DNA of 64,000 nt from Leisingera methylohalidivorans DSM 14336. GTDB taxonomy: Bacteria; Pseudomonadota; Alphaproteobacteria; Rhodobacterales; Rhodobacteraceae. Both the position numbers and the translations under genes were made by a program. The stretch covers positions 4,080,901 to 4,144,900 of the forward strand of contig NC_023135.1 in the NCBI RefSeq assembly GCF_000511355.1, read 5' to 3'. The notes under the pieces were generated by a model. The model was not told the DNA's origin. It saw only the letters and a list, made by a program, of their open reading frames with translations, and did not search any database. Below are positions 8,759 to 17,548 of this stretch, one piece after another. Position 1 is the first letter of the stretch, and each line of letters begins with the position of its first letter.

Positions 8759-9574
8759 TTGTCGGCCTTAGGGCTGCATGTGCCTGGTCCCCGGCGGCTG
8801 GCTGGCGGGCGGTCCAATCATGTCTGGCGGGCCGGCGCGCTGGTGATCAAGCTTTTTTCAGCCGAGGGCGCCAACCCGTTGTTTGCCAATGATCCGGCCC
8901 GCGAGGTTGCTGTTCTGACGGCGTTGTCCGGCACCGGTATGGTGCCGCCGCTGGTCCAGACTGGTGAGTTTGAAGGCAGGAAGTGGCTGGGCTATGCGCA
9001 TGTTAACGGCAGTCCATGGAGGCAGGACACCGGCCATGTGGCGCAGCTGTTGGGGCGATTGCATGATCTGGCGCCCCCGCCGGGCCTGCCTTTTGGCGTG
9101 AATGGCAGCGCGGCGCTGGAACAGCAAACCGTTGAAATTCTGAAAAACTGCCGCGATCGCAATCGGCTGGCGGCGCTCCGCCCGCTGGGCCGGATCCCGC
9201 CGCTGCCTCAGCTGGTGCTTATTCACGGCGATCCTGTGCCTGGCAACCTGCTGGCGCATGACGGCACTCTGACGCTGATTGATTGGCAATGCCCGCAAAT
9301 CGGCGACCCGGCAGAGGATCTGGCTTTGTTCCTGTCGCCTGCGATGCAGCTGATGTACCGGGGCGCGCCACTGTCCAAGGCTGAAGAAGACGCCTTTCTG
9401 CGAGCCTATCCGGATCCGCGGATCGCGGGAAGGGCATTGGCGCTGAAGCCCTGGTTCCATTGGCGCATGGCAGCCTATTGCCAGTGGCGGGCCGAACGCG
9501 GCGGAACGCAGGACCAGCAGGCCTTGCGGCTGGAACGCTCGGCGCTTCAGTCCATCAGGCCCAGAACCGCATAG
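8759..9574 (+). CDS. Aminoglycoside/choline-kinase-like phosphotransferase
   Basis: This 271-residue protein has the APH-fold signature: HGDPVPGN at residues 156-163 (Brenner-type catalytic loop) and LIDWQ with the metal-binding Asp at about 175, then GDPAEDLALF. The N-lobe holds GGRSNHVWRAGALVIKLF, where the Lys would contact ATP. These enzymes phosphorylate small alcohols such as choline or thiamine as well as antibiotics; the substrate cannot be told. The start is uncertain: TTG at 8759 is the only usual start codon in the open frame, and plausible coding sequence extends upstream to 8684. Its 3' end overlaps the convergent oxidase gene by 28 bp. Confidence 0.75.
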   Translation: MSALGLHVPGPRRLAGGRSNHVWRAGALVIKLFSAEGANPLFANDPAREVAVLTALSGTGMVPPLVQTGEFEGRKWLGYAHVNGSPWRQDTGHVAQLLGRLHDLAPPPGLPFGVNGSAALEQQTVEILKNCRDRNRLAALRPLGRIPPLPQLVLIHGDPVPGNLLAHDGTLTLIDWQCPQIGDPAEDLALFLSPAMQLMYRGAPLSKAEEDAFLRAYPDPRIAGRALALKPWFHWRMAAYCQWRAERGGTQDQQALRLERSALQSIRPRTA

Positions 9575-10866
9575 GCCGGCGGCATCAGCATCCGGCGGGC
9601 ACGGCCAAAAGGAAAGCGTGACATTTTCTGCACTATGGGTGAGTAGGGCAGCGTCGGCCCACGCCCCTGTACAAGATCACTTAGCAGCCGTCCGGCATAA
9701 CTGCCCATCGCCACACCATTGCCGTGATAGCACAGTCCCGCAAACATGCCGGGGCGCTCCGGTACCGGGCCAATGAAGGGGACAAGGTTGCGCGACAGGC
9801 AAACCATGCCTGACCAGAAATGAGTGGTTTCCACATCATGCCAGGCCGGGAATATCGCCTCAAAGTCCTGCCGCAGCTTACGGCGTATCCCCGCTTCGGC
9901 CCGGGGGGAGGCCAGCAGCCCGCCGCGCATTCCGAACAGGAACCGGTTGTCCGGCATCAGCCGGAAATAGTGCAGCAGATTGCGGGTGTCATAGGCCATC
10001 TGATGCGAAAACCAGCCCTGCGCGTCCAGTTCCGCCCGGGTCAGCGGCCGGGTCACCATAACAGTGGATTGCGCAGGCATGTAACGCCCTGCGAGCCAGC
10101 CCGGCAGGTCCTCCGAGGAATATCCATTGGTCGCGATAATGACTTTGGCTGCGCTTAGAATCCCTTGGTCAGTCTCTATTACATAACCCCTGCCTGCCTG
10201 CTGTACCGACTGCGCCGCGCTGCGCTGGTACAACCGGGCACCAGCATTCTGCGCGGCCTTGGCAAGCCCGAACAGGTATTTGCGCGGGTTAAGCGCAAAA
10301 CCTACAGGTGTTGTCAACGCTGCATGAAAACGGCCATTCAGCCCCTTGCCGGCAAGCTGATCGCGGGTCAGGAAATCCGGTTCTCCTCCAGCCCGGCGGA
10401 GTTTCTCGGCTTCTGCCTGCAGGCGGCGCGCCGCCTTTTCTGTATGCGCCAACTGGGTTTCGCCATTTGAATGGGTGTCGGCATCGATACCATGGGACTG
10501 CAGCAGGCCGCGGACTAGATGCACCGCGGCCTCCTCGCCGGCGTGATACGTATCAGCCGCAGATTTGCCAAAGACCCGCCGCATCGTGCCGCCTGACAGC
10601 TTTGAACCGCCCAAACAGCAGAAGCCGCCATTGCGCCCCGACGCGCCCCAACCCGGCGTTTCTGCCTCCAGCACCGCAACGGACAGGCCGCTTTCTGCCA
10701 GATGCAGAGCGGCTGACATGCCGGTGAATCCGCCGCCGATGACAGCAACGTCGGCGGATTTCCCGCCCTGCAGCACCGGCCAGTCCGGTGCTGCAATGGT
10801 CTCGTCCCACCAGCAGTTCGTGCGGGGGCCGGGTCCGTAGGCGTAGCTGGAGAAAATCCTGCGCAT
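9547..10866 (-). CDS. FAD-dependent amine oxidase (gamma-glutamylputrescine oxidase-like)
   Basis: This is a 439-residue DAO-family flavoprotein. The FAD-binding GGGFTG is at residues 44-49 in VAVIGGGFTGMSAALHLAES, and GASGRNGG at 74-81 is the second flavin-contact motif seen in PuuB and related enzymes. The N-terminal tract with two Trp before the Rossmann fold is also typical of PuuB. It would oxidise gamma-glutamylputrescine or another polyamine derivative, giving an aldehyde, ammonia and peroxide. The start ATG shares its A with the potC stop (TGATG), so it is the last gene of a pot operon. That context is the main support for a polyamine substrate. Confidence 0.8.
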   Translation of the reverse strand: MRRIFSSYAYGPGPRTNCWWDETIAAPDWPVLQGGKSADVAVIGGGFTGMSAALHLAESGLSVAVLEAETPGWGASGRNGGFCCLGGSKLSGGTMRRVFGKSAADTYHAGEEAAVHLVRGLLQSHGIDADTHSNGETQLAHTEKAARRLQAEAEKLRRAGGEPDFLTRDQLAGKGLNGRFHAALTTPVGFALNPRKYLFGLAKAAQNAGARLYQRSAAQSVQQAGRGYVIETDQGILSAAKVIIATNGYSSEDLPGWLAGRYMPAQSTVMVTRPLTRAELDAQGWFSHQMAYDTRNLLHYFRLMPDNRFLFGMRGGLLASPRAEAGIRRKLRQDFEAIFPAWHDVETTHFWSGMVCLSRNLVPFIGPVPERPGMFAGLCYHGNGVAMGSYAGRLLSDLVQGRGPTLPYSPIVQKMSRFPFGRARRMLMPPAYAVLGLMD

Positions 10867-11681
10867 CAGGCGCGCTCCGCAGCCTGTTCCTCTCGCTTCT
10901 GGCGGACCATCTGATGCTTGGTCACCAGCGAAGCAGTGATCACCCCCACGGTTACGATTGCGATCATGATTGTCGACAGCGCGTTGATCTCCGGGCTGAC
11001 GCCCAGGCGCACGGCCGAGAAAATCTTGATCGGCAGGGTAGTTGCCGAGGGGCCGGAGGTGAATGAGGCAATCACCAGATCATCCAGCGACAGGGTGAAG
11101 GCCAAGAGCCAGCCGGAAATCACTGCGGGCGCGATGATTGGCAGGGTCACCAGCCGGAACGCTTCCGCCGGGGAGCAGCCCAAATCCAGCGCAGCTTCCT
11201 CCAGCGACCGGTCAAAAGTCACCAAACGTGACGACACCACTACCGAGACATAGCACATCGAGAATGTGGTATGGGCCAGCACGATTGTCAGCACGCCGCG
11301 GTCTAGCCCGATGCCGATGAACAGCAAGAGCAGCGACAGGCCGGTGATGACTTCGGGCATCACCAGCGGCGCATAGATCATCCCCGAGAACAGCGTCCGC
11401 CCCATGAACCGCCCGCCGCGCACCATCACATAGGCGGCGATGGTGCCCAGCACGGTGGCCATGGTGGAGGAGAAAACCGCCACCTTGATGGTGACCCAGG
11501 CGGCGTTCAGGAACGCCTCGTTCTGAAACAACTCGCCGTACCACTTGGTCGAGAACCCGGCCCAGACGGTGACCAGTTTGCTTTCGTTAAAGCTGAAGAT
11601 GACCAGGATCACCATCGGGATGTAGAGGAAAGCAAAGCCAAGGGTCAGTGATACGGCGTTAAACCAGCTTAGGCGCTTCAT
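10866..11681 (-). CDS. potC: Polyamine ABC transporter permease PotC
   Basis: This 271-residue inner-membrane permease has six predicted membrane segments and starts MKRLSWFNAVSLTLGFAFLY. The cytoplasmic EAA loop, which docks onto PotA, is LEEAALDLGCSPAEAFRLVT. It also carries LPIIAPAVISGWLLAFTLSL, typical of PotC/PotI. The start codon overlaps the end of potB by 4 bp (ATGA), and its own stop overlaps the oxidase start. It pairs with PotB as the transmembrane channel of a spermidine/putrescine importer. Confidence 0.88.
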   Translation of the reverse strand: MKRLSWFNAVSLTLGFAFLYIPMVILVIFSFNESKLVTVWAGFSTKWYGELFQNEAFLNAAWVTIKVAVFSSTMATVLGTIAAYVMVRGGRFMGRTLFSGMIYAPLVMPEVITGLSLLLLFIGIGLDRGVLTIVLAHTTFSMCYVSVVVSSRLVTFDRSLEEAALDLGCSPAEAFRLVTLPIIAPAVISGWLLAFTLSLDDLVIASFTSGPSATTLPIKIFSAVRLGVSPEINALSTIMIAIVTVGVITASLVTKHQMVRQKREEQAAERA

Positions 11682-12559
11682 TGGCCTGCCTCCTGCTGTT
11701 TCTGCTGGTTGCGCTGGAACAGCACAATCGGGATCACAAGTAGCAGCAGCAGAACCACCGCCACAGCTGAGGCCACCGGCCAGTCGCGGTTGGAGAAGAA
11801 CTCCTCCCACAGAACCTTGCCGATCATCAGCGTGTCCGAGCCGCCCAGAAGCGAGGGAATGACGAATTCGCCCAGCACCGGGATAAAAACCAGAAAGCAG
11901 CCGGCAATGATGCCGGTCTTGGACAAGGGAATGGTCACCAGCCAGAACGCCGACAGACGCGAACAGCCGAGATCTTCGGCGGCTTCGATCAATGAGCCGT
12001 CCAGCCGTTCCAGCGCCGAATAAACCGGCAGGATCATGAAGGGCAGATAAGTGTAGACGATACCGATATAGACGGCGGAGTTGGTATTGAGGATTGTCAG
12101 CGGTTCGGAGATCACCCCGGTCCACATAAGGAACTGATTGAGAAACCCTTCGTTCGACAGGATCCCCATCCACGCATAGACGCGGATCAGAAACGACGTC
12201 CAGAACGGCAGGATCACCAGCATCATCAGGGTCGGCCGCCATTCCGCTGGCGCGCGCGCCATGGCATAGGCGATCGGGTACCCCGCCAGCAGGGTGAAAA
12301 AGGTTGAGATAAGCGCGATTTTCAGCGAGCTGAGATAGGCCTTCCAGTACAGGTCATCTTCGGTCAGCCAGATGAAATTTTCAAAATCGAGCGCCGCGAT
12401 CAGGGCCCTGAGACCGTTTTCCGGATCAAATTTCGGTACATAGGGCGGGATCGAAACCGCGTAATCCGACAGGGAGATTTTAAAGACGATGGCAAAAGGC
12501 ACCAGGAACAGCGCCAAGAGCCAGACATAAGGAATGGCGATCAGAACAAAGCGGCGCAT
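11678..12559 (-). CDS. potB: Polyamine ABC transporter permease PotB
   Basis: This 293-residue permease begins MRRFVLIAIPYVWLLALFLV (first membrane segment) and has six segments in all. The EAA loop is LIEAAEDLGCSRLSAFWLVT followed by IPLSKTGIIAG. This is the normal PotB/PotH length. The start at 12559 overlaps the potA stop and its 3' end overlaps potC, each by 1-4 bp, so potA-potB-potC-oxidase are tightly coupled. The substrate is inferred from family and operon. Confidence 0.88.
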   Translation of the reverse strand: MRRFVLIAIPYVWLLALFLVPFAIVFKISLSDYAVSIPPYVPKFDPENGLRALIAALDFENFIWLTEDDLYWKAYLSSLKIALISTFFTLLAGYPIAYAMARAPAEWRPTLMMLVILPFWTSFLIRVYAWMGILSNEGFLNQFLMWTGVISEPLTILNTNSAVYIGIVYTYLPFMILPVYSALERLDGSLIEAAEDLGCSRLSAFWLVTIPLSKTGIIAGCFLVFIPVLGEFVIPSLLGGSDTLMIGKVLWEEFFSNRDWPVASAVAVVLLLLLVIPIVLFQRNQQKQQEAGQ

Positions 12560-13686
12560 CAGTCTGCCAGCAGAACGCCTGCCGTGGCGGTCCATGACAG
12601 CCAGACAGTGTCTTCCCAGGTAAAGGCGCGGCGGGCGATTCGGCGGGTGTTGGCGGTTTGGGCCTTGATCACCGCGCCGGTCGGCAGTTCCACATGGTAG
12701 GTGGAGATATTGCCCAGATAAGCGATATCCAGGATGCGGCCTTGAACGGCATTGTCCGCCTGTTCGGGTTTTTCGGCGCTGATCGCGACCTTCTCCGGCC
12801 GAATTGCCAGCTGACAATTCTGCCCATCGGACAGAGCATTGGGGGACTGCACGGTCAGCGGCGCATGGCCTTCGTGCCAGGACATCGCGTAGGTGTCGCT
12901 GCCAGTGAGTTTGGCCGTGCCTGCGATCAGGTTCACGTCGCCAATGAAATCAGCCACATAGACGGAATTCGGGGTTTCATAGATCCGGTCTGGCGTGGCC
13001 ACCTGAATGATCTTGCCGTGATCCATCACCGCCACGCGGGAGGCGACTGTCATGGCCTCCTCCTGGTCGTGGGTCACGATCACAAAGGTGGTGCCGGTCT
13101 TCTCCTGAATATCCATCAGCTCAAACTGGGTTTCCTGACGCAATTTCTTGTCCAGCGCCCCCAGCGGCTCATCGAGCAGAAGAAGTTTCGGATGTTTCGC
13201 CAGCGACCGCGCCAAGGCGACCCTCTGCCGCTGGCCGCCGGAGATTTGATGCGGTTTGCGGCGGGCAAATTTCTCCAGGCGTGTCAGCCGCAGCATCTCG
13301 TCGACGCGGTCGTTGATGTCGTGCTTGGGCATTTTCTCGCGCTTCAGGCCAAAGGCGATGTTTTCCCAGACCGAAAGATGCGGGAACAGCGCGTAGGACT
13401 GGAACATCATGTTCACGGCGCGTTTGTTCGGCGGCACCGGCGCAATATCCTGCCCGGCCAGAAGGATGGTGCCCTCAGACGGGGTTTCAAACCCGGCCAG
13501 CATGCGCATCAGCGTGGTCTTGCCGCAGCCCGACGGGCCCAGCAGGGCATAGAACTCTTTTTCGTAGATGCCGATGGTCAAATCGTCGATGGCGGTGAAA
13601 TCGCCATAACGTTTGGTGACGTTCTGAAAGTGGATCAAGGGCTTCGCCTCGGGATCATTCCAAGGTTCGAATACGGAAGCAGTCAA
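12559..13686 (-). CDS. potA: Polyamine ABC transporter ATPase PotA
   Basis: This is a 375-residue importer ATPase. Walker A GPSGCGKT is at residues 50-57, the Q-loop at 96, signature SGGQ at 149-152 and Walker B LLLLDEP at 168-174. A C-terminal TOBE-type regulatory domain follows (about 290-370). PotA energises putrescine/spermidine uptake through PotB and PotC. It lies 118 bp downstream of the binding-protein gene, and a strong hairpin sits in that gap, which would let potF be made in excess over the ATPase. Confidence 0.9.
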   Translation of the reverse strand: MTASVFEPWNDPEAKPLIHFQNVTKRYGDFTAIDDLTIGIYEKEFYALLGPSGCGKTTLMRMLAGFETPSEGTILLAGQDIAPVPPNKRAVNMMFQSYALFPHLSVWENIAFGLKREKMPKHDINDRVDEMLRLTRLEKFARRKPHQISGGQRQRVALARSLAKHPKLLLLDEPLGALDKKLRQETQFELMDIQEKTGTTFVIVTHDQEEAMTVASRVAVMDHGKIIQVATPDRIYETPNSVYVADFIGDVNLIAGTAKLTGSDTYAMSWHEGHAPLTVQSPNALSDGQNCQLAIRPEKVAISAEKPEQADNAVQGRILDIAYLGNISTYHVELPTGAVIKAQTANTRRIARRAFTWEDTVWLSWTATAGVLLAD

Positions 13687-13762
13687 GCCGGGCCTCTTCT
13701 GCGAATGCTCGCACGGATGTATGGGTGGGGGCGCGCGCGGGACCGCCCAGGCGCGTCAGGAA

Positions 13763-13789
13763 TTGCGGGGCGTCGGATGCGCCCCGCAA
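13763..13789 (-). terminator. Intercistronic hairpin between potF and potA
   Basis: A perfect 10-bp stem (TTGCGGGGCG with CGCCCCGCAA, 7-base loop) has no T-run after it. It is likely a partial terminator or 3' stabiliser of the potF message rather than a full stop. Confidence 0.5.
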
Positions 13790-13804
13790 GTCAGGTCCAG
13801 CTGG

Positions 13805-14893
13805 TCAGGTGCCGGATTTGATTTTGGTCCACATGCGGGTGGCTTTGCGCTGCACTTTCGGCGGGTAGCCTTCCTTGATATACAGGTTCTTAACGGTCTC
13901 GGCGCCGGGATAGATTGCCGGATCGCCGATCACATCCTGTTCCAGGAACTCCTGGCTCGCCTTGTTGCCGTTGGCGTAATAGACATAGTTGGATGCCGCC
14001 GCCATGTTGTGCGCGTCCATGATGAAATTCAGGAATTTATGGGCACCTTCGGGGTTCGGGGCGTCGACCGGAATTGCCATCTGGTCGAACCACATCAGCG
14101 CGCCTTCCTTGGGAGCGTTGAATTCGATCTCAACGCCATTGTCCGCTTCGGCCGCACGGTCACGGGCCTGCAGAATGTCGCCGGACCAGCCGAAGGCCAC
14201 GCAGATATCGCCATTTGCGAGCGCATTGATGTACTCGGAGCTGTGGAACTTGGTGATATGGGGCCGGACGCCCAGAAGCACCGGCTCGGCTTTAGCCACA
14301 ACGTCCGGGTCCGCGCTGTTGGGATCTTCACCGATGTACTGCAAGGCCGCCGGGATCATTTCGTCCGGTGCGTCCAGGAAATGCACACCGCAGCGGGCCA
14401 ATTTTTCCATGTTTTCCGGGTTGAAAACCAGTTCCAGAGAGTCGATCGGGGCATCTTCTCCCAGCACTTCCTTGACCTTGCTGACATTCACGCCGATGCC
14501 GGTGGTGCCCCACATGTAGTTGACTGAATAGGCGTTCCCGGGATCATAACGGGCGGTCCGCTCCTGGATCGCATCCCACAGGTTTTCCGAATTGGGCAGC
14601 TTGGAGAAGTCGAGCTGCTGGAAAGCGCCTGCCTGGATCTGGCGCGCCAGGAAGGAGCCGGTGGGCACCACCACATCGTAGCCTGAGCCGCCTGCCAGCA
14701 TCTTGGTTTCCAGAACCTCGTTGCTGTCGAATACGTCATAGATCAGGTCGATGCCGGTTTCCTGCTCGAACTTTTCCAGCAGGCTCTCATCAATGTAGTC
14801 CGACCAATTGTAGACGCGCACCTCCTCCGCAGTAGCGGCGGCGGCCGTGCCAAGGGCAACGACGGCGGTCATGGTCATCGTTTTCAGTGTCAT
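13805..14893 (-). CDS. potF: Periplasmic polyamine-binding protein PotF-like
   Basis: This 362-residue protein has a Sec signal peptide (MTLKTMTMTAVVALGTAAAA, cut near residue 22) and the PotF/PotD core EEVRVYNWSDYIDESLLEKF. VRVYNWSDYID holds residues that line the polyamine site in this family. The start at 14893 has GGGAGA ahead of it; a longer reading frame to 15049 lacks a ribosome site. It is the first gene of a minus-strand operon and divergent from the GntR gene, whose product may control both. Confidence 0.9.
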   Translation of the reverse strand: MTLKTMTMTAVVALGTAAAATAEEVRVYNWSDYIDESLLEKFEQETGIDLIYDVFDSNEVLETKMLAGGSGYDVVVPTGSFLARQIQAGAFQQLDFSKLPNSENLWDAIQERTARYDPGNAYSVNYMWGTTGIGVNVSKVKEVLGEDAPIDSLELVFNPENMEKLARCGVHFLDAPDEMIPAALQYIGEDPNSADPDVVAKAEPVLLGVRPHITKFHSSEYINALANGDICVAFGWSGDILQARDRAAEADNGVEIEFNAPKEGALMWFDQMAIPVDAPNPEGAHKFLNFIMDAHNMAAASNYVYYANGNKASQEFLEQDVIGDPAIYPGAETVKNLYIKEGYPPKVQRKATRMWTKIKSGT

Positions 14894-14939
14894 GAATTTC
14901 TCCCTGTGCATGCCGGCTTCCGGGTCCGGCTGTGGAAGG

Positions 14940-14948
14940 ATTTGATCA
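14940..14948. promoter_or_regulatory. ATTTGATCA motif in the potF/gntR divergent region
   Basis: The nonamer, continuing into A (palindromic TTGATCAA core), lies between potF and the GntR gene. The same nonamer recurs inside the aminotransferase promoter at 15741-15749. It is a candidate operator for the GntR protein; this is inference from position and repetition. Confidence 0.3.
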
Positions 14949-15035
14949 AGTTTTGTCGCGTTCGGCAAGACTCTTTGTGTTTTCACTTGGCTCAGGATGG
15001 TGCAAGCTGGCCGAAATTGAGGAGGAAAACACCAG

Positions 15036-15722
15036 GTGACTGAGACCACTTCACCACCCGTTGCTGCACAAGACAGCCCGGCAAAACTGCCCGCGCATGA
15101 GATCGTTTATCAGACGCTCAGGTCGCAGATTCTGTTCGGCGAACTGGTGCCCGGCCAAGCGGTGACAATCCAGGGGCTGGTGGAGACGCTGGGGGCCGGC
15201 ATGACACCGGTCCGCGAGGCAATCCGGCGGTTGATTTCGGACGGGGCGCTGGTGTTCCAGGGCAACCGCCGCGTTTCGGTGCCCTTGTTGGGCCCAGGTG
15301 ATCTAGAAGAACTTATTTTTGCAAGAAAAACAATAGAATGCGAGCTTGCGCGCCGTGCAACACTGCGCGTTTCCACAGCGCATATCGAGCAGCTGGTTAT
15401 CATCGACAATGCGCTGGACAAGGCCATATCGACAGGTGATGTGGCGGGGTACCTGGTCCAAAACTACAGCTTTCACACCGAGCTTTATTCCCATGCGGAT
15501 GCGCCCATTCTCAGCGACATTGCGGATCGGCTGTGGCTGCGCTTCGGCCCCTCGCTGCGGGTGGTCAGCGGGCGGCTCGGCACTCAGAGCTTCCCCGACC
15601 GTCACAAGGATATCCTGGAGGCACTGCGGCGGCAGGACCCGGAAATGGCTGCTTTGGCGATGGAGCGGGACGTCTTCGAGGGTATGGAGCATGTGGTTCA
15701 GGGGCTGCAGGCCGCGAACTGA
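15036..15722 (+). CDS. GntR-family transcriptional regulator (FCD type)
   Basis: A 228-residue regulator. The winged helix-turn-helix is at about residues 22-85 (IVYQTLRSQILFGELVPGQA, then GMTPVREAIRRLISDGALVF) and an all-helical FCD-like ligand domain follows (about 95-215). The start is GTG at 15036 behind GGAGGAAAACACCAG. It lies between a divergent potF operon and a downstream aminotransferase, so the likely ligand is a polyamine or a breakdown product and the likely targets are its two neighbours. No ligand residue can be assigned with confidence. Confidence 0.85.
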   Translation: MTETTSPPVAAQDSPAKLPAHEIVYQTLRSQILFGELVPGQAVTIQGLVETLGAGMTPVREAIRRLISDGALVFQGNRRVSVPLLGPGDLEELIFARKTIECELARRATLRVSTAHIEQLVIIDNALDKAISTGDVAGYLVQNYSFHTELYSHADAPILSDIADRLWLRFGPSLRVVSGRLGTQSFPDRHKDILEALRRQDPEMAALAMERDVFEGMEHVVQGLQAAN

Positions 15723-15727
15723 TTCGA

Positions 15728-15755
15728 TTGACACCTGAGAATTTGATCATATTCT
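15728..15755 (+). promoter_or_regulatory. Sigma-70-like promoter of the aminotransferase gene
   Basis: The -35 box TTGACA (15728-15733) and -10 box TATTCT (15750-15755) are 16 bases apart, about 35 bp before the start codon. The left arm of a 9-bp inverted repeat fills the start of the spacer. Confidence 0.55.
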
Positions 15756-15778
15756 TGTGCCAATCAGTCATTCTCAGG
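15734..15778. promoter_or_regulatory. Inverted repeat across the aminotransferase promoter and leader
   Basis: CCTGAGAAT (15734-15742) is exactly inverted as ATTCTCAGG (15770-15778), with 27 bases between. The left arm lies in the promoter spacer and the right arm runs into the AGGAG ribosome site. It could be a bipartite operator; the left arm is upstream of the expected transcript start, so an RNA hairpin is less likely. Confidence 0.4.
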
Positions 15779-15788
15779 AGCGAGTCCC

Positions 15789-17183
15789 ATGACCGTTATC
15801 ACCAACCACATGCCAACGGCCGAGTTGCAGGCGCTGGACGCTGCCCATCACATGCACCCGTTCACCGCCAATGGCGAGCTGTCGCAGAAGGGTGCGCGCA
15901 TAATTACCCGCGCCGACGGCGTGCATCTGACCGACAGCGAGGGGAACCGGATCCTTGATGCAATGGCGGGCCTGTGGTGCGTCAACATCGGCTATGGCCG
16001 GGATGAACTGGCCGAGGTGGCCGCGCGCCAGATGCGCGAGCTGCCGTACTACAACACCTTCTTTCAGACCACGCATGTTCCGGCCATCGCCCTGGCCGCC
16101 AAGATTGCCGAGCTGGCACCGGGTGATCTGAACAATGTGTTCTTTGCCGGTTCCGGCTCCGAGGCCAATGACACCAACATCCGCATGGTACGCCATTACT
16201 GGGCGCTGAAAGGCAAGCCCGCGAAAACTGTCATTATCAGCCGGAAGAACGCCTATCACGGCTCCTCGGTCGGCAGCGGCTCGTTGGGCGGGATGAGCGG
16301 AATGCACGCCCAGGGCGGGTTGCCGATCCCGGACATCCACCACATCAACCAGCCGCATTGGTGGTCCGAAGGCGGCGACATGCCGCCGGAGGATTTCGGC
16401 CTCCAGCGCGCGCGCGAGTTGGAAGAGGCAATCCTGGAATTTGGCGAAGACCGCATTGCCGCCTTTATTGCGGAGCCGGTGCAGGGGGCGGGCGGGGTGA
16501 TCGTGCCGCCGGACAGCTACTGGCCGGAAATCCAGCGTATATGCGACAAGTATGAAATCCTGCTGATTGCTGATGAAGTCATCTGCGGGTTCGGGCGCAC
16601 CGGCAACTGGTTTGGCAGCGAGACCCTGAACATCCGTCCTGACATCATGACCATCGCCAAGGGGCTCAGCTCGGGCTACGCGCCGATCGGCGGTTCGATT
16701 GTCAGCGACGAGGTCGCCTCGGTGATTGCCGGGGATGAATTCAACCACGGCTACACCTATTCCGGCCATCCGGTGGCGGCGGCTGTTGCGCTGGAGAACC
16801 TGCGCATCATGGAAGAGGAGAACATTCTCGGCCATGTGCGCGATGTCGCCGCGCCGTACTTGAAAGAAAAATGGGAAGCGCTGGCGGATCATCCGCTGGT
16901 GGGAGAGGCCCGGATCGCCGGCATGATGGGATCCATTGCACTGACGCCGAACAAGGAGACCCGCGCGGTCTTTGCCGCGGAGGCGGGCACGGTTGGTTAT
17001 ATCTGCCGCGAGCGCTGCTTTGCCAACAACCTGGTGATGCGTCACGTCGGGGACCGGATGATCATTTCGCCGCCGCTTGTGATCACTCCTGCGGAAATCG
17101 ACGTGATGATCGAACGCGCCTCCAAATCCCTGGATGAGTGTTATGCCGAGCTGAAGAAGCAAGACTTGTTGCACAGCGCCTGA
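15789..17183 (+). CDS. Class III aminotransferase (polyamine-pyruvate type)
   Basis: This 464-residue PLP enzyme is in the omega-amino acid:pyruvate / putrescine aminotransferase group (SpuC-like). It shows MAGLWCVNIGYGRDELAEVA, PYYNTFFQTTHVPAIALAAK, GSGSEANDTNIRMVRHYW and the cofactor Lys at residue 291 in TIAKGLSSGY. It would move the terminal amino group of putrescine, spermidine or a similar omega-amine to pyruvate. It starts 66 bp after the GntR gene behind its own promoter and AGGAG. A terminator follows, so it is probably monocistronic. Taurine or beta-alanine as substrate cannot be excluded. Confidence 0.88.
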   Translation: MTVITNHMPTAELQALDAAHHMHPFTANGELSQKGARIITRADGVHLTDSEGNRILDAMAGLWCVNIGYGRDELAEVAARQMRELPYYNTFFQTTHVPAIALAAKIAELAPGDLNNVFFAGSGSEANDTNIRMVRHYWALKGKPAKTVIISRKNAYHGSSVGSGSLGGMSGMHAQGGLPIPDIHHINQPHWWSEGGDMPPEDFGLQRARELEEAILEFGEDRIAAFIAEPVQGAGGVIVPPDSYWPEIQRICDKYEILLIADEVICGFGRTGNWFGSETLNIRPDIMTIAKGLSSGYAPIGGSIVSDEVASVIAGDEFNHGYTYSGHPVAAAVALENLRIMEEENILGHVRDVAAPYLKEKWEALADHPLVGEARIAGMMGSIALTPNKETRAVFAAEAGTVGYICRERCFANNLVMRHVGDRMIISPPLVITPAEIDVMIERASKSLDECYAELKKQDLLHSA

Positions 17184-17233
17184 TTCTTCTCCCGGGCAGC
17201 GCAACAGTGCTGTTCCCGTCAGCGACTCATCCC

Positions 17234-17265
17234 AGCCCGGCAACATTGTTGCCGGGCTGTTTTTT
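17234..17265 (+). terminator. Rho-independent terminator after the aminotransferase
   Basis: An 11-bp perfect stem (AGCCCGGCAAC with GTTGCCGGGCT, loop ATT) is followed by G and TTTTTT. Confidence 0.9.
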
Positions 17266-17548
17266 CGGTGGAGAGGATGAAAGTGTCGTTTTCAGGATGT
17301 CGCCTTGCAGGAGGTGTCGCAATATGCCCAAGCGACGTCGCAAAAAGTCCGATGCTGCCGGCCGGAACGGGTCTAGGCTTCCCTAAGGATGCTCATTTCC
17401 TTTTGGGGAGCGGCCGAAGCAGGAACTTCGCACTCTCGCCAAGGAAAGAATATTTTTTCATACCTAGCGCTTGGTGGCTTTGGTGTGTTTAACTTCGAAT
17501 AAGCGCAGAGAAAATCTGCCAGAATGACAAAACTACGGGGAGCCTGCT
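17266..17548. other. Intergenic region before the second pot operon
   Basis: About 280 bp holds no credible gene. It is somewhat more AT-rich than its surroundings from 17440 on, which fits a promoter for the downstream transporter operon. I could not identify a convincing -35/-10 pair. Confidence 0.5.

Noticed and set aside
13671-13690. GGTTCGAAT as a tRNA T-loop
   Set aside because: It is within potA, and no acceptor or anticodon stems can be built around it. I found no tRNA in the window.
15774-17246. 490-codon minus-strand frame over the aminotransferase
   Set aside because: The plus strand encodes a complete PLP enzyme with catalytic Lys; the antisense frame has no recognisable domain.
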